Of a DNA stretch of 64,000 bases, positions 25,602 to 37,227 are shown piece by piece (the stretch's first letter is position 1; each line of letters starts with the position of its first letter). Below the pieces are notes generated by a model. That model was not told the DNA's origin. It saw only the letters and a program-made list of their open reading frames with translations, and made no database searches. The translations under genes were made by a program, and so were the position numbers. Origin of the DNA: Lamellibrachia columna (Eukaryota > Annelida > Polychaeta > Sabellida > Siboglinidae); contig OY759263.1 in the NCBI GenBank assembly GCA_963662155.1, positions 39,928,544-39,992,543 of the forward strand, written 5' to 3'.

Positions 25602-26530
25602 TGCACTGTCTTGAACCTTTTCCATCAGCGCACAACTCCGTTCGCAATTTAGCAGGCGACGAATGTTACTCAAAACAACACAGTATCACTCAAACACAAC
25701 AAATATATAGTATTGTCATGCATGCATGTACGCAAAAGTGAATTCATTAAACTTTAAAGAAAGTTAGAATTTTTTTTTTATGTTCAACGCGTGGGAATGG
25801 TTTACCGGGTTACATTATGTGATGTGTCTAGGAAGATCTAGCCGGGACGTACTATTTTTGTATTTGATATATCCATATTGCGGCCGCGGGCCGCATTGAG
25901 CACAATCTCGCTGTCGGTCCCCGGGCCGCGGGCCACATTGAGCACAATCTCGCTGTCGGTCCCCGGACCGCGGGCCGCAGGTGGGCACGGACCACAGTCA
26001 GAATCCATCCGCCATTATATAGATAGAGTCCCTAGGAAAAAGTAATTGTGCAGTTTGGGTGTATTAGTGAGAGCAGAAATGATGTGAATGAGTGAGTGTA
26101 AGTGATGTTTTTGTGCATTGTGAGCAGTAGCAGCTTCATTAAAACCTTTATCGGTAACAGGCAACGATTTACCTGAAAACATTTTATAACCATTTGTTTG
26201 CATCAAATTGATAAAATAACAATAATGCCATTTGTCAGTTGGTATACCTGTTGCGTAAGGACACAGTGGCCATCAGGCCGGGTGTACTCATATTTTGTAA
26301 ACCGGTGAATTTCATTGCAGAAATGCAGGGGTGTCATGCGTTGAAGCAATTTGTACGAAAAGGAGGTGTGTCATTTTCACGAATTTCACACACCTGGTGT
26401 CTTAGAGAGTCTGTCATGTGCTGTGAAATTGTAAAACAAGTTGTAGGATAAACTTTCAATGTAGGCGCAAGAACGTTATAATGGTCGTCTATAGGAAAAG
26501 TGACTGTCCGTGCCCAGGTTGCCGACCCCT
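25602..26530. other. Right part of hAT element, copy A
   Basis: Holds the start of the transposase remnant (LMEKVQDSAGARARLF at about 25,620), a GC-rich doublet of about 43 bp (TTGAGCACAATCTCGCTGTC at about 25,896 and 25,939), and a segment at 26,119-26,225 with a diverged relative at 39,298-39,395. No intact gene. Confidence 0.6.
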
Positions 26531-26576
26531 GCAGCGTGTGTGAAGTGAGCTGTCGAACGACGGATCTCGTCCCGAG

Positions 26577-27168
26577 TCAGCTGTGCTTTCTCTGGTGACT
26601 GTGCAAGCCGATGCGAGACGCGCATTGACGTCCACAGATAGTACAGTCATAGGCGGTCGCAGGTCCCTGCGGAGGTTGACCATTCTCCGGTCTTTGATTA
26701 TTTGTAGTCGTTTCTGCTCGAAGTCCTGTAAACCAGTGTGCCAAGTGTGACGCCAGAGACTGCGATTTGTTGCTGTCGCTTCCCATGTGTTAAGAGGGAT
26801 GGGGCGTTGATTTTATTACGTCTTTGTATCTTTTTCTTTGGCCGTCTCTTTTTCGGCAGCCGGTTTTCAGTTGGCCATAGAACAGCGCCTTGGGTATGCG
26901 GTCATCATTCATACGGACCAGGTGACCAGACCAACGGAGTTGTGCTCGTTTGTTCCGCATTGTTCTAGTACTTCAGTGTTTGGCACCATATCTTGCCAAT
27001 TGATGCCTGCTATATGTCGTAAGCAGCGCATGTGAAACTGACCTAGTCGTCTGATATGTCGTCGGTATGGGGGTCCAAGCCTGGCGCCATCTGACGGATC
27101 TGCTGAACACATTTTAAGCACGAGTTTCGTAGGTTTAACCAAATGTCATTTTTACTTTTGAACATATT
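26577..27168 (-). pseudogene. LINE C-terminal tail relic, copy A
   Basis: Minus strand, N to C: RRLGQFHMRCLRHIAGINWQ, DMVPNTEVLEQCG, a frame-broken middle (YGQLKTGCRKRD at about 26,860), and finally the zinc finger YDCTICGRQCASRIGLHSHQ followed by RKHS and a stop at 26,577. This arrangement (FH-RCLR-I-GI-WQD--PNTEVL ... C2H2 finger CxxCGRxCxSRIGLHSHxRxH) is the C-terminus of a non-LTR retrotransposon polyprotein. Several frameshifts; dead. The hAT right terminus lies 46 bp beyond its stop. Confidence 0.85.
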
Positions 27169-27275
27169 CACGTTGCTAGCACGTCCTATTCACGTTGCTA
27201 GCTTGTCCTTCCCATCGTCCACTTACAGTCCTATTCACGTTGCTAGCTTGTCCTTCCCATCGTCCACTTACAGTC
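27165..27275. repeat. 45-bp tandem repeat, copy A, about 2.5 copies
   Basis: Unit starts TATTCACGTTGCTAGCTTGT and ends CCACTTACAGTCC. Adjoins the LINE relic on one side and the 59-bp array on the other. Confidence 0.9.
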
Positions 27276-27287
27276 ATCCCATTGAGT

Positions 27288-27396
27288 GACTGACAGACGG
27301 GTCCCTGGGGCCAGACAGTCATCCTGTCCAATGATTGTATATATTTTAACTGACAGACGGGTCCCTGGGTCAGGCAGTCATCCTATGAAATGTCTG

Positions 27397-27445
<49 letters not shown>

Positions 27446-28895
27446 CACTGACAGACGGTGTCGGGCAGTCATCCTATCGAATGACTGTATATATTGCACT
27501 GACATACAAGTCTGGGCAGTCATCCTATCGAAATGACTGTATATACTGGACTAACAGACGGGTCCCTGGGGCCGGGCTGTCGTCCAATGAAATGAATGCA
27601 TACTATGGACTAACAGACGGGTCCCTGGGATCGGCCTGTCGTCCAATGAAATAACTGTATATACTGGACTGACAGACGGGTCCCTGGGATCGGGCTGTCG
27701 TTCAATGAAATCACTGCATATACTGGACTGACAGACGGGTCCCTGTGGCCGGCCTGTCGTCCAATGAAATCACTGCATATACTGGACTGACAGACGGATC
27801 CCTGTGGCCGGGCTGTCGTCCAATGAAATCACTGCATATACTGGACTGACAGACGGGTCCCTGTGGCCGGCCTGTCGTCCAATGAAATCACTGCATATAC
27901 TGGACTGACAGATGGGCCCCTGGGATCGGCCTGTCGTCCAATGAAATCACTGCATATACTGGACTGACAGACGGGTCCCTGGGGCCGGCTTGTCGTTCAA
28001 TGAAATGAGTGCATATACTGGACTGACAGACGGGTCCCTGTGGCTGGCCTGTCGTCCAATGAAATCACTGCATATACTGGACTGACAGATGGGCCCCTGG
28101 GATCGGCCTGTCGTCCAATGAAATCACTGCATATACTGGACTGACAGACGGGCTCCTGGGATCGGCCTGTCGTCCAATGAAATCACTGCATATACTGGAC
28201 TGACAGAGGGGTCCCTGGGGCCGGCTTGTCGTTCAATGAAATGAGTGCATATACTGGACTGACAGACGGGTCCCTGTGGCTGGCCTGTCGTCCAATGAAA
28301 TCACTGCATATACTGGACTGACAGATGGGCCCCTGGGATCGGCCTGTCGTCCAATGAAATCACTGCATACACTGGACTGACAGACGGGTCCCTGTGGCCG
28401 GCCTGTCGTTCAATGAAATGAGTGCATATACTGGACTGACAGACGGGTCCCTGTGGCCGGCCTGTCGTCCAATGAAATGAGTGCATATACTGGACTGACA
28501 GACGGGCCCTGTGGCCGGGCTGTCGTTCAATGACATGAGTGCATATACTGGACTGACAGACGGGTCCCTGTGGCCGGCCTGTCGTCCAGTGAAATGAGTG
28601 CATATACTGGACTGACAGACGGGTCCCTGTGGCCGGGCTGTCGTCCAATGAAATGAGTGCATATACTGGACTGACAGACGGGTCCCTGTGGCCGGCCTGT
28701 CGTCCAATGAAATGAGTGCATATACTGGACTGACAGACGGGTCCCTGTGGCCGGGCTGTCGTTCAATGAAATGAGTGCATATACTGGACTGACAGACGGG
28801 TCCCTGAGGTCGGGCTGTCGTACAATGAAATGAGTGCATATACAGGACTGACAGACGGGTCCCTGGGGCCGGGCTGTCGTCCAATGAAATTACTG
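27288..28895. repeat. 59-bp minisatellite, copy A, about 27 copies
   Basis: The unit starts GGACTGACAGACGGGTCCCT and ends CACTGCATATACT. The left end is diverged and contains an (AT)n run at about 27,404-27,442. Internal variants alternate GGCCGGCCTG with GGCCGGGCTG and ATCACTGC with ATGAGTGC. Minus frames through it are by-products. Confidence 0.95.
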
Positions 28896-30370
28896 TTCAG
28901 ACAAATGAACACACAGTCTGCTACAACCATTTAATACCAACAAATATTAGACGACTACACTTACCAAGAGTGAATACATTGTGTAATGACATTCCCCGTA
29001 GATACATTAACATTTAAAACAACTCCTCCTTCCTTCACATATTATAACACCCGTTCCATGTGAACACTCGTGACGTACACCCACCATCATGTTCACGTGA
29101 GTGACTGAGATGTGCCACCGTCCGGACACATCATGGACGCAATATGGCGCCATGAAGTCACACCTGGACAACATATCTAACTGTGCTACATAAAACTACT
29201 GAATAACTTTACACAACATTATCACAATACTTGCTGCACAGCTGAACCAGTGATGACGTCTCAATGTATTAGTATATGGATCAAAGTGAGACAAACAAAG
29301 ATACCTGTAATTGTTGCTGCTAAAAACTGTAGCGTCTACTAATAACAACGTACAACACGTGACTTGGTATGACATCAGATTCAACACTAAGATCATCAAT
29401 GCGACTATTTTTACAAAAAAATATATCTTATGACATCGCAGAGACAATTGCACTCCCGTGACTATTATCATCGACATGACAAATATTGCACATGATATGT
29501 AGCCAGCATCTGACCCCTGACCTCGTGGTCCAGTGGCAGCTGGCTCAGTAATTGTACCATCCAGCAATGTAAACCTTTGTTCAAGTTTGTACACAGCTGT
29601 TCCGCTTTATCATTACAATGGACCTTTGCTATACGGAACACATTTGGATTTGATCAAACTGTTCCATATATCTGATGTTTGTTATATCCACGAGTACATA
29701 AAACAGTGCTGGCCAGCACGGGCATTTCAAAAGATGACAGTACAACTACTTCTTGCAGTCACCACATCAATCGTTTCTGGATTCTGTTAAATTCATGTTA
29801 AAAGAAGAATAGCTAATTTTTAGTTTCAAATGTTTGCTTTCGAGACCCTCTCGGTCCCTTCATCAACATCAACGTGAACTGATCTCTGGTGTCATGTGAC
29901 CATGTTGATGGTGTCATGTGACCATGTTGATGGTTGTGGATGTTGTGAGATAACACCAGAGGGCTAATGCTGAGTCTTGTGAGTCTTGAAAACTTTTGAA
30001 GTAAATATTTGAGACTCTGAAAGCTAGCTATATTTCCTTTAATACTTGTTGCTCATACCAGCAAGGAGACGGTGGGCTACTCAGACATGAAATACTTGCA
30101 GCAAACATATCTGAGACACACAGGAGTGAACCTTCCTAGCGCCACCAAACACAGAATCAAACAGCACATGTGGATGAAACCCCACCACAACTTCTAATTA
30201 GTACAAGTGAGTTGACAGAAGTCTTCCTGGAAAAGTCTGGCAGAACATGGCAAACCCAGGCAACATGCCACATACAGTTAACATCATCTAAATCTACACA
30301 CACAACATGTTATACTTAAACCACTTTCTTTTCAGTTCACTTAAATATAATTATGTATATCTAAAACAGG
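28896..30370. other. Unique tail of copy A, no recognised gene
   Basis: About 1.5 kb. A minus frame at 29,196-29,594 (132 codons) has hydrophobic stretches (residues about 33-52 and 62-90) that could look like membrane helices, but I recognise no family and see no splice context. A 22-bp doublet (GTGTCATGTGACCATGTTGA) lies at about 29,890-29,935. Confidence 0.4.
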
Positions 30371-30732
30371 TACACGAGGTACGGTTGAATCTCAACTCAG
30401 TCCATCACGACTGTTCTATGTTTGAGCTTCTCCTCATTCCAAAGCGCTACGTCATCTCGTCGTGCATCAACAACATACCAACTATGTACAAAGCAAATTA
30501 TAAAACGTTGGAAATTCAAAACACTAGATAGTTCAAGCGATGATATTAGTTTGACGTTATTCCAATGTGTGTAACCGAGAAAACGAATGGGCGTATTACT
30601 ATGACTCAGGTATACTGGACTGTAATTTGTTCACATTGGAATACCTTTTGTGGGAACAGTAAGTCGTTTAATGGAGAGCATAACTCGTGACTTCAGGCTA
30701 TTCAGTTTGACTTCGCAATAATTTGTTGTAAT

Positions 30733-31414
30733 CATGGAGACAGTCATTCACACAACGACACACTGAGACAGTCATTCATACAACGACACACGGAGACATT
30801 CATTCTTACAACGACAAATGGAGACAGTCATTCATACGACACGGGAGACAGTCATCCATACAACGACACACGCAGACATTCACTCATACAACGACACATG
30901 GAGACAGTCATTCATTCATACAACGACACATGGAGACAGTCATTCATTCATACGACGATACATGGAGACAGGCATTCATTCATACGATGATACATGGAGA
31001 CAGTCATTCATTCATGCGATGATACATGGAGACAGTCATTCATTCATACGACGATACATGGAGACAGGCATTCATTCATACGATGATACATGGAGACAGT
31101 CATTCATTCATGCGATGATACATGGAGACAGTCATTCATTCATACGACGATACATGGAGACAGGCATTCATTCATACGATGATACATGGAGACAGTCATT
31201 CATTCATATGATGATACATGGAGACAGTCATTCATTCATACGATGATACATGGAGACAGTCATTAATTCATACGATGATACATGGAGACAGGCCTTCATT
31301 CATACGATGATACATGGAGACAGTCATTCATTCATACGACGATACACGGAGACAGTCATTCATTCATACGACGATACATGGAGACAATCATTCATTCATA
31401 CGATACATGGAGTC
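30733..31414. repeat. 32-bp minisatellite, copy B
   Basis: Identical in unit order to the array at 22,409-23,090. Confidence 0.95.
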
Positions 31415-31882
31415 ATACATTGGTACAATCGAAGCGGGCAGGGTGTGAGGAGATCATCGGCTGTTCTTACAAACCTTACAGGATGTAAAGATAACAAACT
31501 TACTTGGGTTTGCAGAAGGTGACCGACCACCAACGGATTCTTGCGACAGTAGCCCAGTGATCGTGAGCTCAGTGATCAGCTGCCGATGTGTATTGTTAGA
31601 GTGCGGCCCAGCCACTACACGTCGAGTCTCGAGAGGCCGTTAAACACTCGACGCTACTCGACTCTTGTTGGTCAGGGATCAGTCATTTGTTGCCCACTCT
31701 CCAGTTAGAGAGGGGAGAGAGACGACAGCAGAGTGCGGTGGTTGATGTGACGGAGGGCCCAATCAAGTGACGGCGCACGAAGTTGAGTTTAGCTAGAAGA
31801 GAAGAAAGAGGGTGTAGGAGTCAGGGGTCGGCAAACTTTTGAATGGAAGGCCAAATTAATTATTTGGAATAGGTCAGAGGGC

Positions 31883-31884
31883 CA

Positions 31885-31968
<84 letters not shown>

Positions 31969-31969
31969 C
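31883..31969. repeat. (ACGC)n microsatellite in copy B (87 bp)
   Basis: Two ACGC units longer than in copy A. The change shifts the reading through the run and is the single difference I detected between copies. Confidence 0.95.
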
Positions 31970-32238
31970 CCACATAAGTATATTATCCGCGTTGTAACTG
32001 ATATAATATATAAATATGCCTTGAGGGTGTTATTATTATCATCATCAAATATCAACGTCTGATTTTGAACAACATTTGGACTATCAGTAGGGTCTATGCT
32101 ACTCAAAAACACATTATTCATGTTACGTGTACTTAACATGCCACTGATGCCATGTTGACCTGTGTGACACTGACGCCTGGTGCTGGTGATATTACTGCGC
32201 CACCAAGTGTCCCACATCCGGCTGCGAGCCTCAGTACG

Positions 32239-32732
32239 TCATCCAAGTGTCCGTCTGTTAGCTGCGTTCACGGCTTGTATTTCACGAAATTTTCCACTCC
32301 CCGTTGTGAGCCAGTGATCAGTGAATCGGTCTGCAAACTCCCGTCTCAGCAGCTCAACGAATGTTTTTGTCTCGAAAGCGGAGACAAACTGGAAGAGTTC
32401 ATTGACTGGTTGTTCTCGTCCCTGGAGTTGGGCGTTCAGCTGATTGAGGTGCTCCGTCGTGTAGACTATACATGCAAAATCACACATCCATAAGGGAACA
32501 GCGAATGCCAGTAGTTCTGCTCTCTTCTTCTTCATGAATACGCTAATCTCGTGTCTCAGATCGTACACGTGGCACAGCATGGCAACCCAACCTAGTCAGG
32601 GCACTTCGGTGTAGTGCTGGAATTTTGGATATTGTGCTTTCGTCTCGCCCGGAAGAGGCTGGAACTGCCGGTGATTTAGACGACGAGCGTAGTTCACATT
32701 CTTCACGACGACGTCCATTACGCATTTCCATA
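32239..32732 (-). pseudogene. hAT transposase fragment, copy B
   Basis: Counterpart of 23,907-24,400 with the same frameshift and the same motifs (LNHRQFQ, HLNQLNAQLQG). Confidence 0.85.
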
Positions 32733-33933
32733 GACTTGCCACACAGGCTTTCCTGGTGGATGGTGGAAAGGGCCCTGAAGAGTCTTGCCCTGGCATCTGT
32801 GTAGACTTGTCACACAGGCTTTCCTGGTGGATGGTGGAAAGGGCCCTGAAGAGTCTTGCCCTGACACCTGTGTAGACTTGCCACACAGGCTTTCCTGGTG
32901 GATGGTGGAAAGGGCCCTGAAGAGTCTTGCCCTGGCATCTGTGTAGACTTGTCACACAGGCTTTCCTGGTGGATGGTGGAAAGGGCCCTGAAGAGTCTTG
33001 CCCTGGCACCTGTGTAGACTTGCCACACAGGCTCTCGTGGCGGATGATGCAGTGGGCCCTGAAGAGTCTTGCCCTGACACCTGTGTAGACTTGCCACACA
33101 GGCTTTCCTGGTGGATGGTGGAAAGGGCCCTGAAGAGTCTTGCCCTGACACCTGTGTAGACTTGCCACACAGGCTTTCCTGGTGGATGGTGGAAAGGGCC
33201 ATGAAGAGTCTTGCCCTGACACCTGTGTAGACTTGCCACACAGGCTTTCCTGGTGGATGGTGGAAAGGGCCCTGAAGAGTCTTGCCCTAACACCTGTGTA
33301 GACTTGCCACACAGGCTCTCGTGGCGGATGATGCAGTGGGCCCTGAAGAGTCTTGCCCTGACACCTGTGTAGACTTGCCACACAGGCTTTCCTGGTGGAT
33401 GGTGGAAAGGGCAATGAAGAGTCTTGCCCTGACACCTGTGTAGACTTGCCACACAGGCTTTCCTGGTGGATGGTGGAAAGGGCCCTGAAGAGTCTTGCCC
33501 TAACACCTGTGTAGTCTTGCCACACAGGCTCTCGTGGCGGATGATGCAGTGGGCCCTGAAGAGTCTTGCCCTGACACCTGTGTAGACTTGCTACACAGGC
33601 TTTCCTGGTGGATGGTGGAAAGGGCCCTGAAGAGTCTTGCCCTGACACCTGTGTAGACTTGCCACACAGGCTTTCCTGGTGGATGGTGGAAAGGGCCCTG
33701 AAGAGTCTTGCCCTGACACCTGTGTAGACTTGCCACACAGGCTTTCCTGGTGGATGGTGGAAAGGGCCCTGAAGAGTCTTGCCCTGACACCTGTGTAGAC
33801 TTGCCACACAGGCTTTCCTGATGGATGGTGGAAAGGGCCCTGAAGAGTCTTGCCCTGACACCTGTGTAGACTTGCCATACAGGCTCTCGTGGCGGATGAT
33901 GCAGTGGGCCCTGAATAGTCTTGCCCTGGCACC
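32733..33933 (-). repeat. 71-bp minisatellite inside the hAT transposase, copy B
   Basis: Same copy number and variant order as at 24,401-25,601. Confidence 0.9.
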
Positions 33934-34908
33934 TGCACTGTCTTGAACCTTTTCCATCAGCGCACAACTCCGTTCGCAATTTAGCAGGCGACGAATGTTA
34001 CTCAAAACAACACAGTATCACTCAAACACAACAAATATATAGTATTGTCATGCATGCATGTACGCAAAAGTGAATTCATTAAACTTTAAAGAAAGTTAGA
34101 ATTTTTTTTTTATGTTCAACGCGTGGGAATGGTTTACCGGGTTACATTATGTGATGTGTCTAGGAAGATCTAGCCGGGACGTACTATTTTTGTATTTGAT
34201 ATATCCATATTGCGGCCGCGGGCCGCATTGAGCACAATCTCGCTGTCGGTCCCCGGGCCGCGGGCCACATTGAGCACAATCTCGCTGTCGGTCCCCGGAC
34301 CGCGGGCCGCAGGTGGGCACGGACCACAGTCAGAATCCATCCGCCATTATATAGATAGAGTCCCTAGGAAAAAGTAATTGTGCAGTTTGGGTGTATTAGT
34401 GAGAGCAGAAATGATGTGAATGAGTGAGTGTAAGTGATGTTTTTGTGCATTGTGAGCAGTAGCAGCTTCATTAAAACCTTTATCGGTAACAGGCAACGAT
34501 TTACCTGAAAACATTTTATAACCATTTGTTTGCATCAAATTGATAAAATAACAATAATGCCATTTGTCAGTTGGTATACCTGTTGCGTAAGGACACAGTG
34601 GCCATCAGGCCGGGTGTACTCATATTTTGTAAACCGGTGAATTTCATTGCAGAAATGCAGGGGTGTCATGCGTTGAAGCAATTTGTACGAAAAGGAGGTG
34701 TGTCATTTTCACGAATTTCACACACCTGGTGTCTTAGAGAGTCTGTCATGTGCTGTGAAATTGTAAAACAAGTTGTAGGATAAACTTTCAATGTAGGCGC
34801 AAGAACGTTATAATGGTCGTCTATAGGAAAAGTGACTGTCCGTGCCCAGGTTGCCGACCCCTGCAGCGTGTGTGAAGTGAGCTGTCGAACGACGGATCTC
34901 GTCCCGAG

Positions 34909-35500
34909 TCAGCTGTGCTTTCTCTGGTGACTGTGCAAGCCGATGCGAGACGCGCATTGACGTCCACAGATAGTACAGTCATAGGCGGTCGCAGGTCCCT
35001 GCGGAGGTTGACCATTCTCCGGTCTTTGATTATTTGTAGTCGTTTCTGCTCGAAGTCCTGTAAACCAGTGTGCCAAGTGTGACGCCAGAGACTGCGATTT
35101 GTTGCTGTCGCTTCCCATGTGTTAAGAGGGATGGGGCGTTGATTTTATTACGTCTTTGTATCTTTTTCTTTGGCCGTCTCTTTTTCGGCAGCCGGTTTTC
35201 AGTTGGCCATAGAACAGCGCCTTGGGTATGCGGTCATCATTCATACGGACCAGGTGACCAGACCAACGGAGTTGTGCTCGTTTGTTCCGCATTGTTCTAG
35301 TACTTCAGTGTTTGGCACCATATCTTGCCAATTGATGCCTGCTATATGTCGTAAGCAGCGCATGTGAAACTGACCTAGTCGTCTGATATGTCGTCGGTAT
35401 GGGGGTCCAAGCCTGGCGCCATCTGACGGATCTGCTGAACACATTTTAAGCACGAGTTTCGTAGGTTTAACCAAATGTCATTTTTACTTTTGAACATATT
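34909..35500 (-). pseudogene. LINE C-terminal tail relic, copy B
   Basis: Counterpart of 26,577-27,168, including the C2H2 finger and the WQD--PNTEVL block. Confidence 0.85.
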
Positions 35501-35607
35501 CACGTTGCTAGCACGTCCTATTCACGTTGCTAGCTTGTCCTTCCCATCGTCCACTTACAGTCCTATTCACGTTGCTAGCTTGTCCTTCCCATCGTCCACT
35601 TACAGTC
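35497..35607. repeat. 45-bp tandem repeat, copy B
   Basis: Same as 27,165-27,275. Confidence 0.9.
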
Positions 35608-35619
35608 ATCCCATTGAGT

Positions 35620-35728
35620 GACTGACAGACGGGTCCCTGGGGCCAGACAGTCATCCTGTCCAATGATTGTATATATTTTAACTGACAGACGGGTCCCTGG
35701 GTCAGGCAGTCATCCTATGAAATGTCTG

Positions 35729-35777
<49 letters not shown>

Positions 35778-37227
35778 CACTGACAGACGGTGTCGGGCAG
35801 TCATCCTATCGAATGACTGTATATATTGCACTGACATACAAGTCTGGGCAGTCATCCTATCGAAATGACTGTATATACTGGACTAACAGACGGGTCCCTG
35901 GGGCCGGGCTGTCGTCCAATGAAATGAATGCATACTATGGACTAACAGACGGGTCCCTGGGATCGGCCTGTCGTCCAATGAAATAACTGTATATACTGGA
36001 CTGACAGACGGGTCCCTGGGATCGGGCTGTCGTTCAATGAAATCACTGCATATACTGGACTGACAGACGGGTCCCTGTGGCCGGCCTGTCGTCCAATGAA
36101 ATCACTGCATATACTGGACTGACAGACGGATCCCTGTGGCCGGGCTGTCGTCCAATGAAATCACTGCATATACTGGACTGACAGACGGGTCCCTGTGGCC
36201 GGCCTGTCGTCCAATGAAATCACTGCATATACTGGACTGACAGATGGGCCCCTGGGATCGGCCTGTCGTCCAATGAAATCACTGCATATACTGGACTGAC
36301 AGACGGGTCCCTGGGGCCGGCTTGTCGTTCAATGAAATGAGTGCATATACTGGACTGACAGACGGGTCCCTGTGGCTGGCCTGTCGTCCAATGAAATCAC
36401 TGCATATACTGGACTGACAGATGGGCCCCTGGGATCGGCCTGTCGTCCAATGAAATCACTGCATATACTGGACTGACAGACGGGCTCCTGGGATCGGCCT
36501 GTCGTCCAATGAAATCACTGCATATACTGGACTGACAGAGGGGTCCCTGGGGCCGGCTTGTCGTTCAATGAAATGAGTGCATATACTGGACTGACAGACG
36601 GGTCCCTGTGGCTGGCCTGTCGTCCAATGAAATCACTGCATATACTGGACTGACAGATGGGCCCCTGGGATCGGCCTGTCGTCCAATGAAATCACTGCAT
36701 ACACTGGACTGACAGACGGGTCCCTGTGGCCGGCCTGTCGTTCAATGAAATGAGTGCATATACTGGACTGACAGACGGGTCCCTGTGGCCGGCCTGTCGT
36801 CCAATGAAATGAGTGCATATACTGGACTGACAGACGGGCCCTGTGGCCGGGCTGTCGTTCAATGACATGAGTGCATATACTGGACTGACAGACGGGTCCC
36901 TGTGGCCGGCCTGTCGTCCAGTGAAATGAGTGCATATACTGGACTGACAGACGGGTCCCTGTGGCCGGGCTGTCGTCCAATGAAATGAGTGCATATACTG
37001 GACTGACAGACGGGTCCCTGTGGCCGGCCTGTCGTCCAATGAAATGAGTGCATATACTGGACTGACAGACGGGTCCCTGTGGCCGGGCTGTCGTTCAATG
37101 AAATGAGTGCATATACTGGACTGACAGACGGGTCCCTGAGGTCGGGCTGTCGTACAATGAAATGAGTGCATATACAGGACTGACAGACGGGTCCCTGGGG
37201 CCGGGCTGTCGTCCAATGAAATTACTG
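35620..37227. repeat. 59-bp minisatellite, copy B
   Basis: Same unit order as 27,288-28,895, including an embedded AT run of equal length. Confidence 0.95.

Larger units (their letters stand above)
23498..26531 (-). mobile_element. Degenerate hAT transposon, copy A
   Basis: The left terminus CAGGGGTCGGCAAACTTTTG and the inverted right terminus CAGGGGTCGGCAACCTGGGC share the first 13 bases, a terminal repeat typical of Charlie-type hAT elements. Between them lie an ACGC microsatellite, minus-strand transposase remnants, a 71-bp minisatellite and a GC-rich doublet. Eight-base target duplications are not evident (GTAGGAGT on the left, CAGCGTGT on the right). Total about 3.0 kb. The transposase is broken, so the element is inactive. 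Confidence 0.8.
22047..30370 (+). repeat. 8.3-kb tandem segmental duplication, copy A
   Basis: Begins at TACACGAGGTACGGTTGAAT and ends at CTAAAACAG (30,369), followed by a single extra G. The next base starts copy B with the same TACACGAGG. Corresponding positions differ by 8,324 bp before the internal ACGC run and by 8,332 bp after it. Every internal array, transposon fragment and frame I compared has an identical counterpart in copy B. Confidence 0.97.
31822..34863 (-). mobile_element. Degenerate hAT transposon, copy B
   Basis: Same termini and interior as at 23,498-26,531; copied as part of the segmental duplication, not a new insertion. Confidence 0.8.

Noticed and set aside
24264..25673. 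469-codon minus frame through the 71-bp array as an intact gene
   Set aside because: Only its two ends match transposase; the middle is amplified repeat read in changing frames, and the same element carries a frameshift.
29196..29594. 132-codon minus frame with hydrophobic stretches as a membrane protein gene
   Set aside because: No recognisable family, no splice structure, AT-rich composition like the surroundings; its identical twin at 37,528-37,926 reflects only the duplication.
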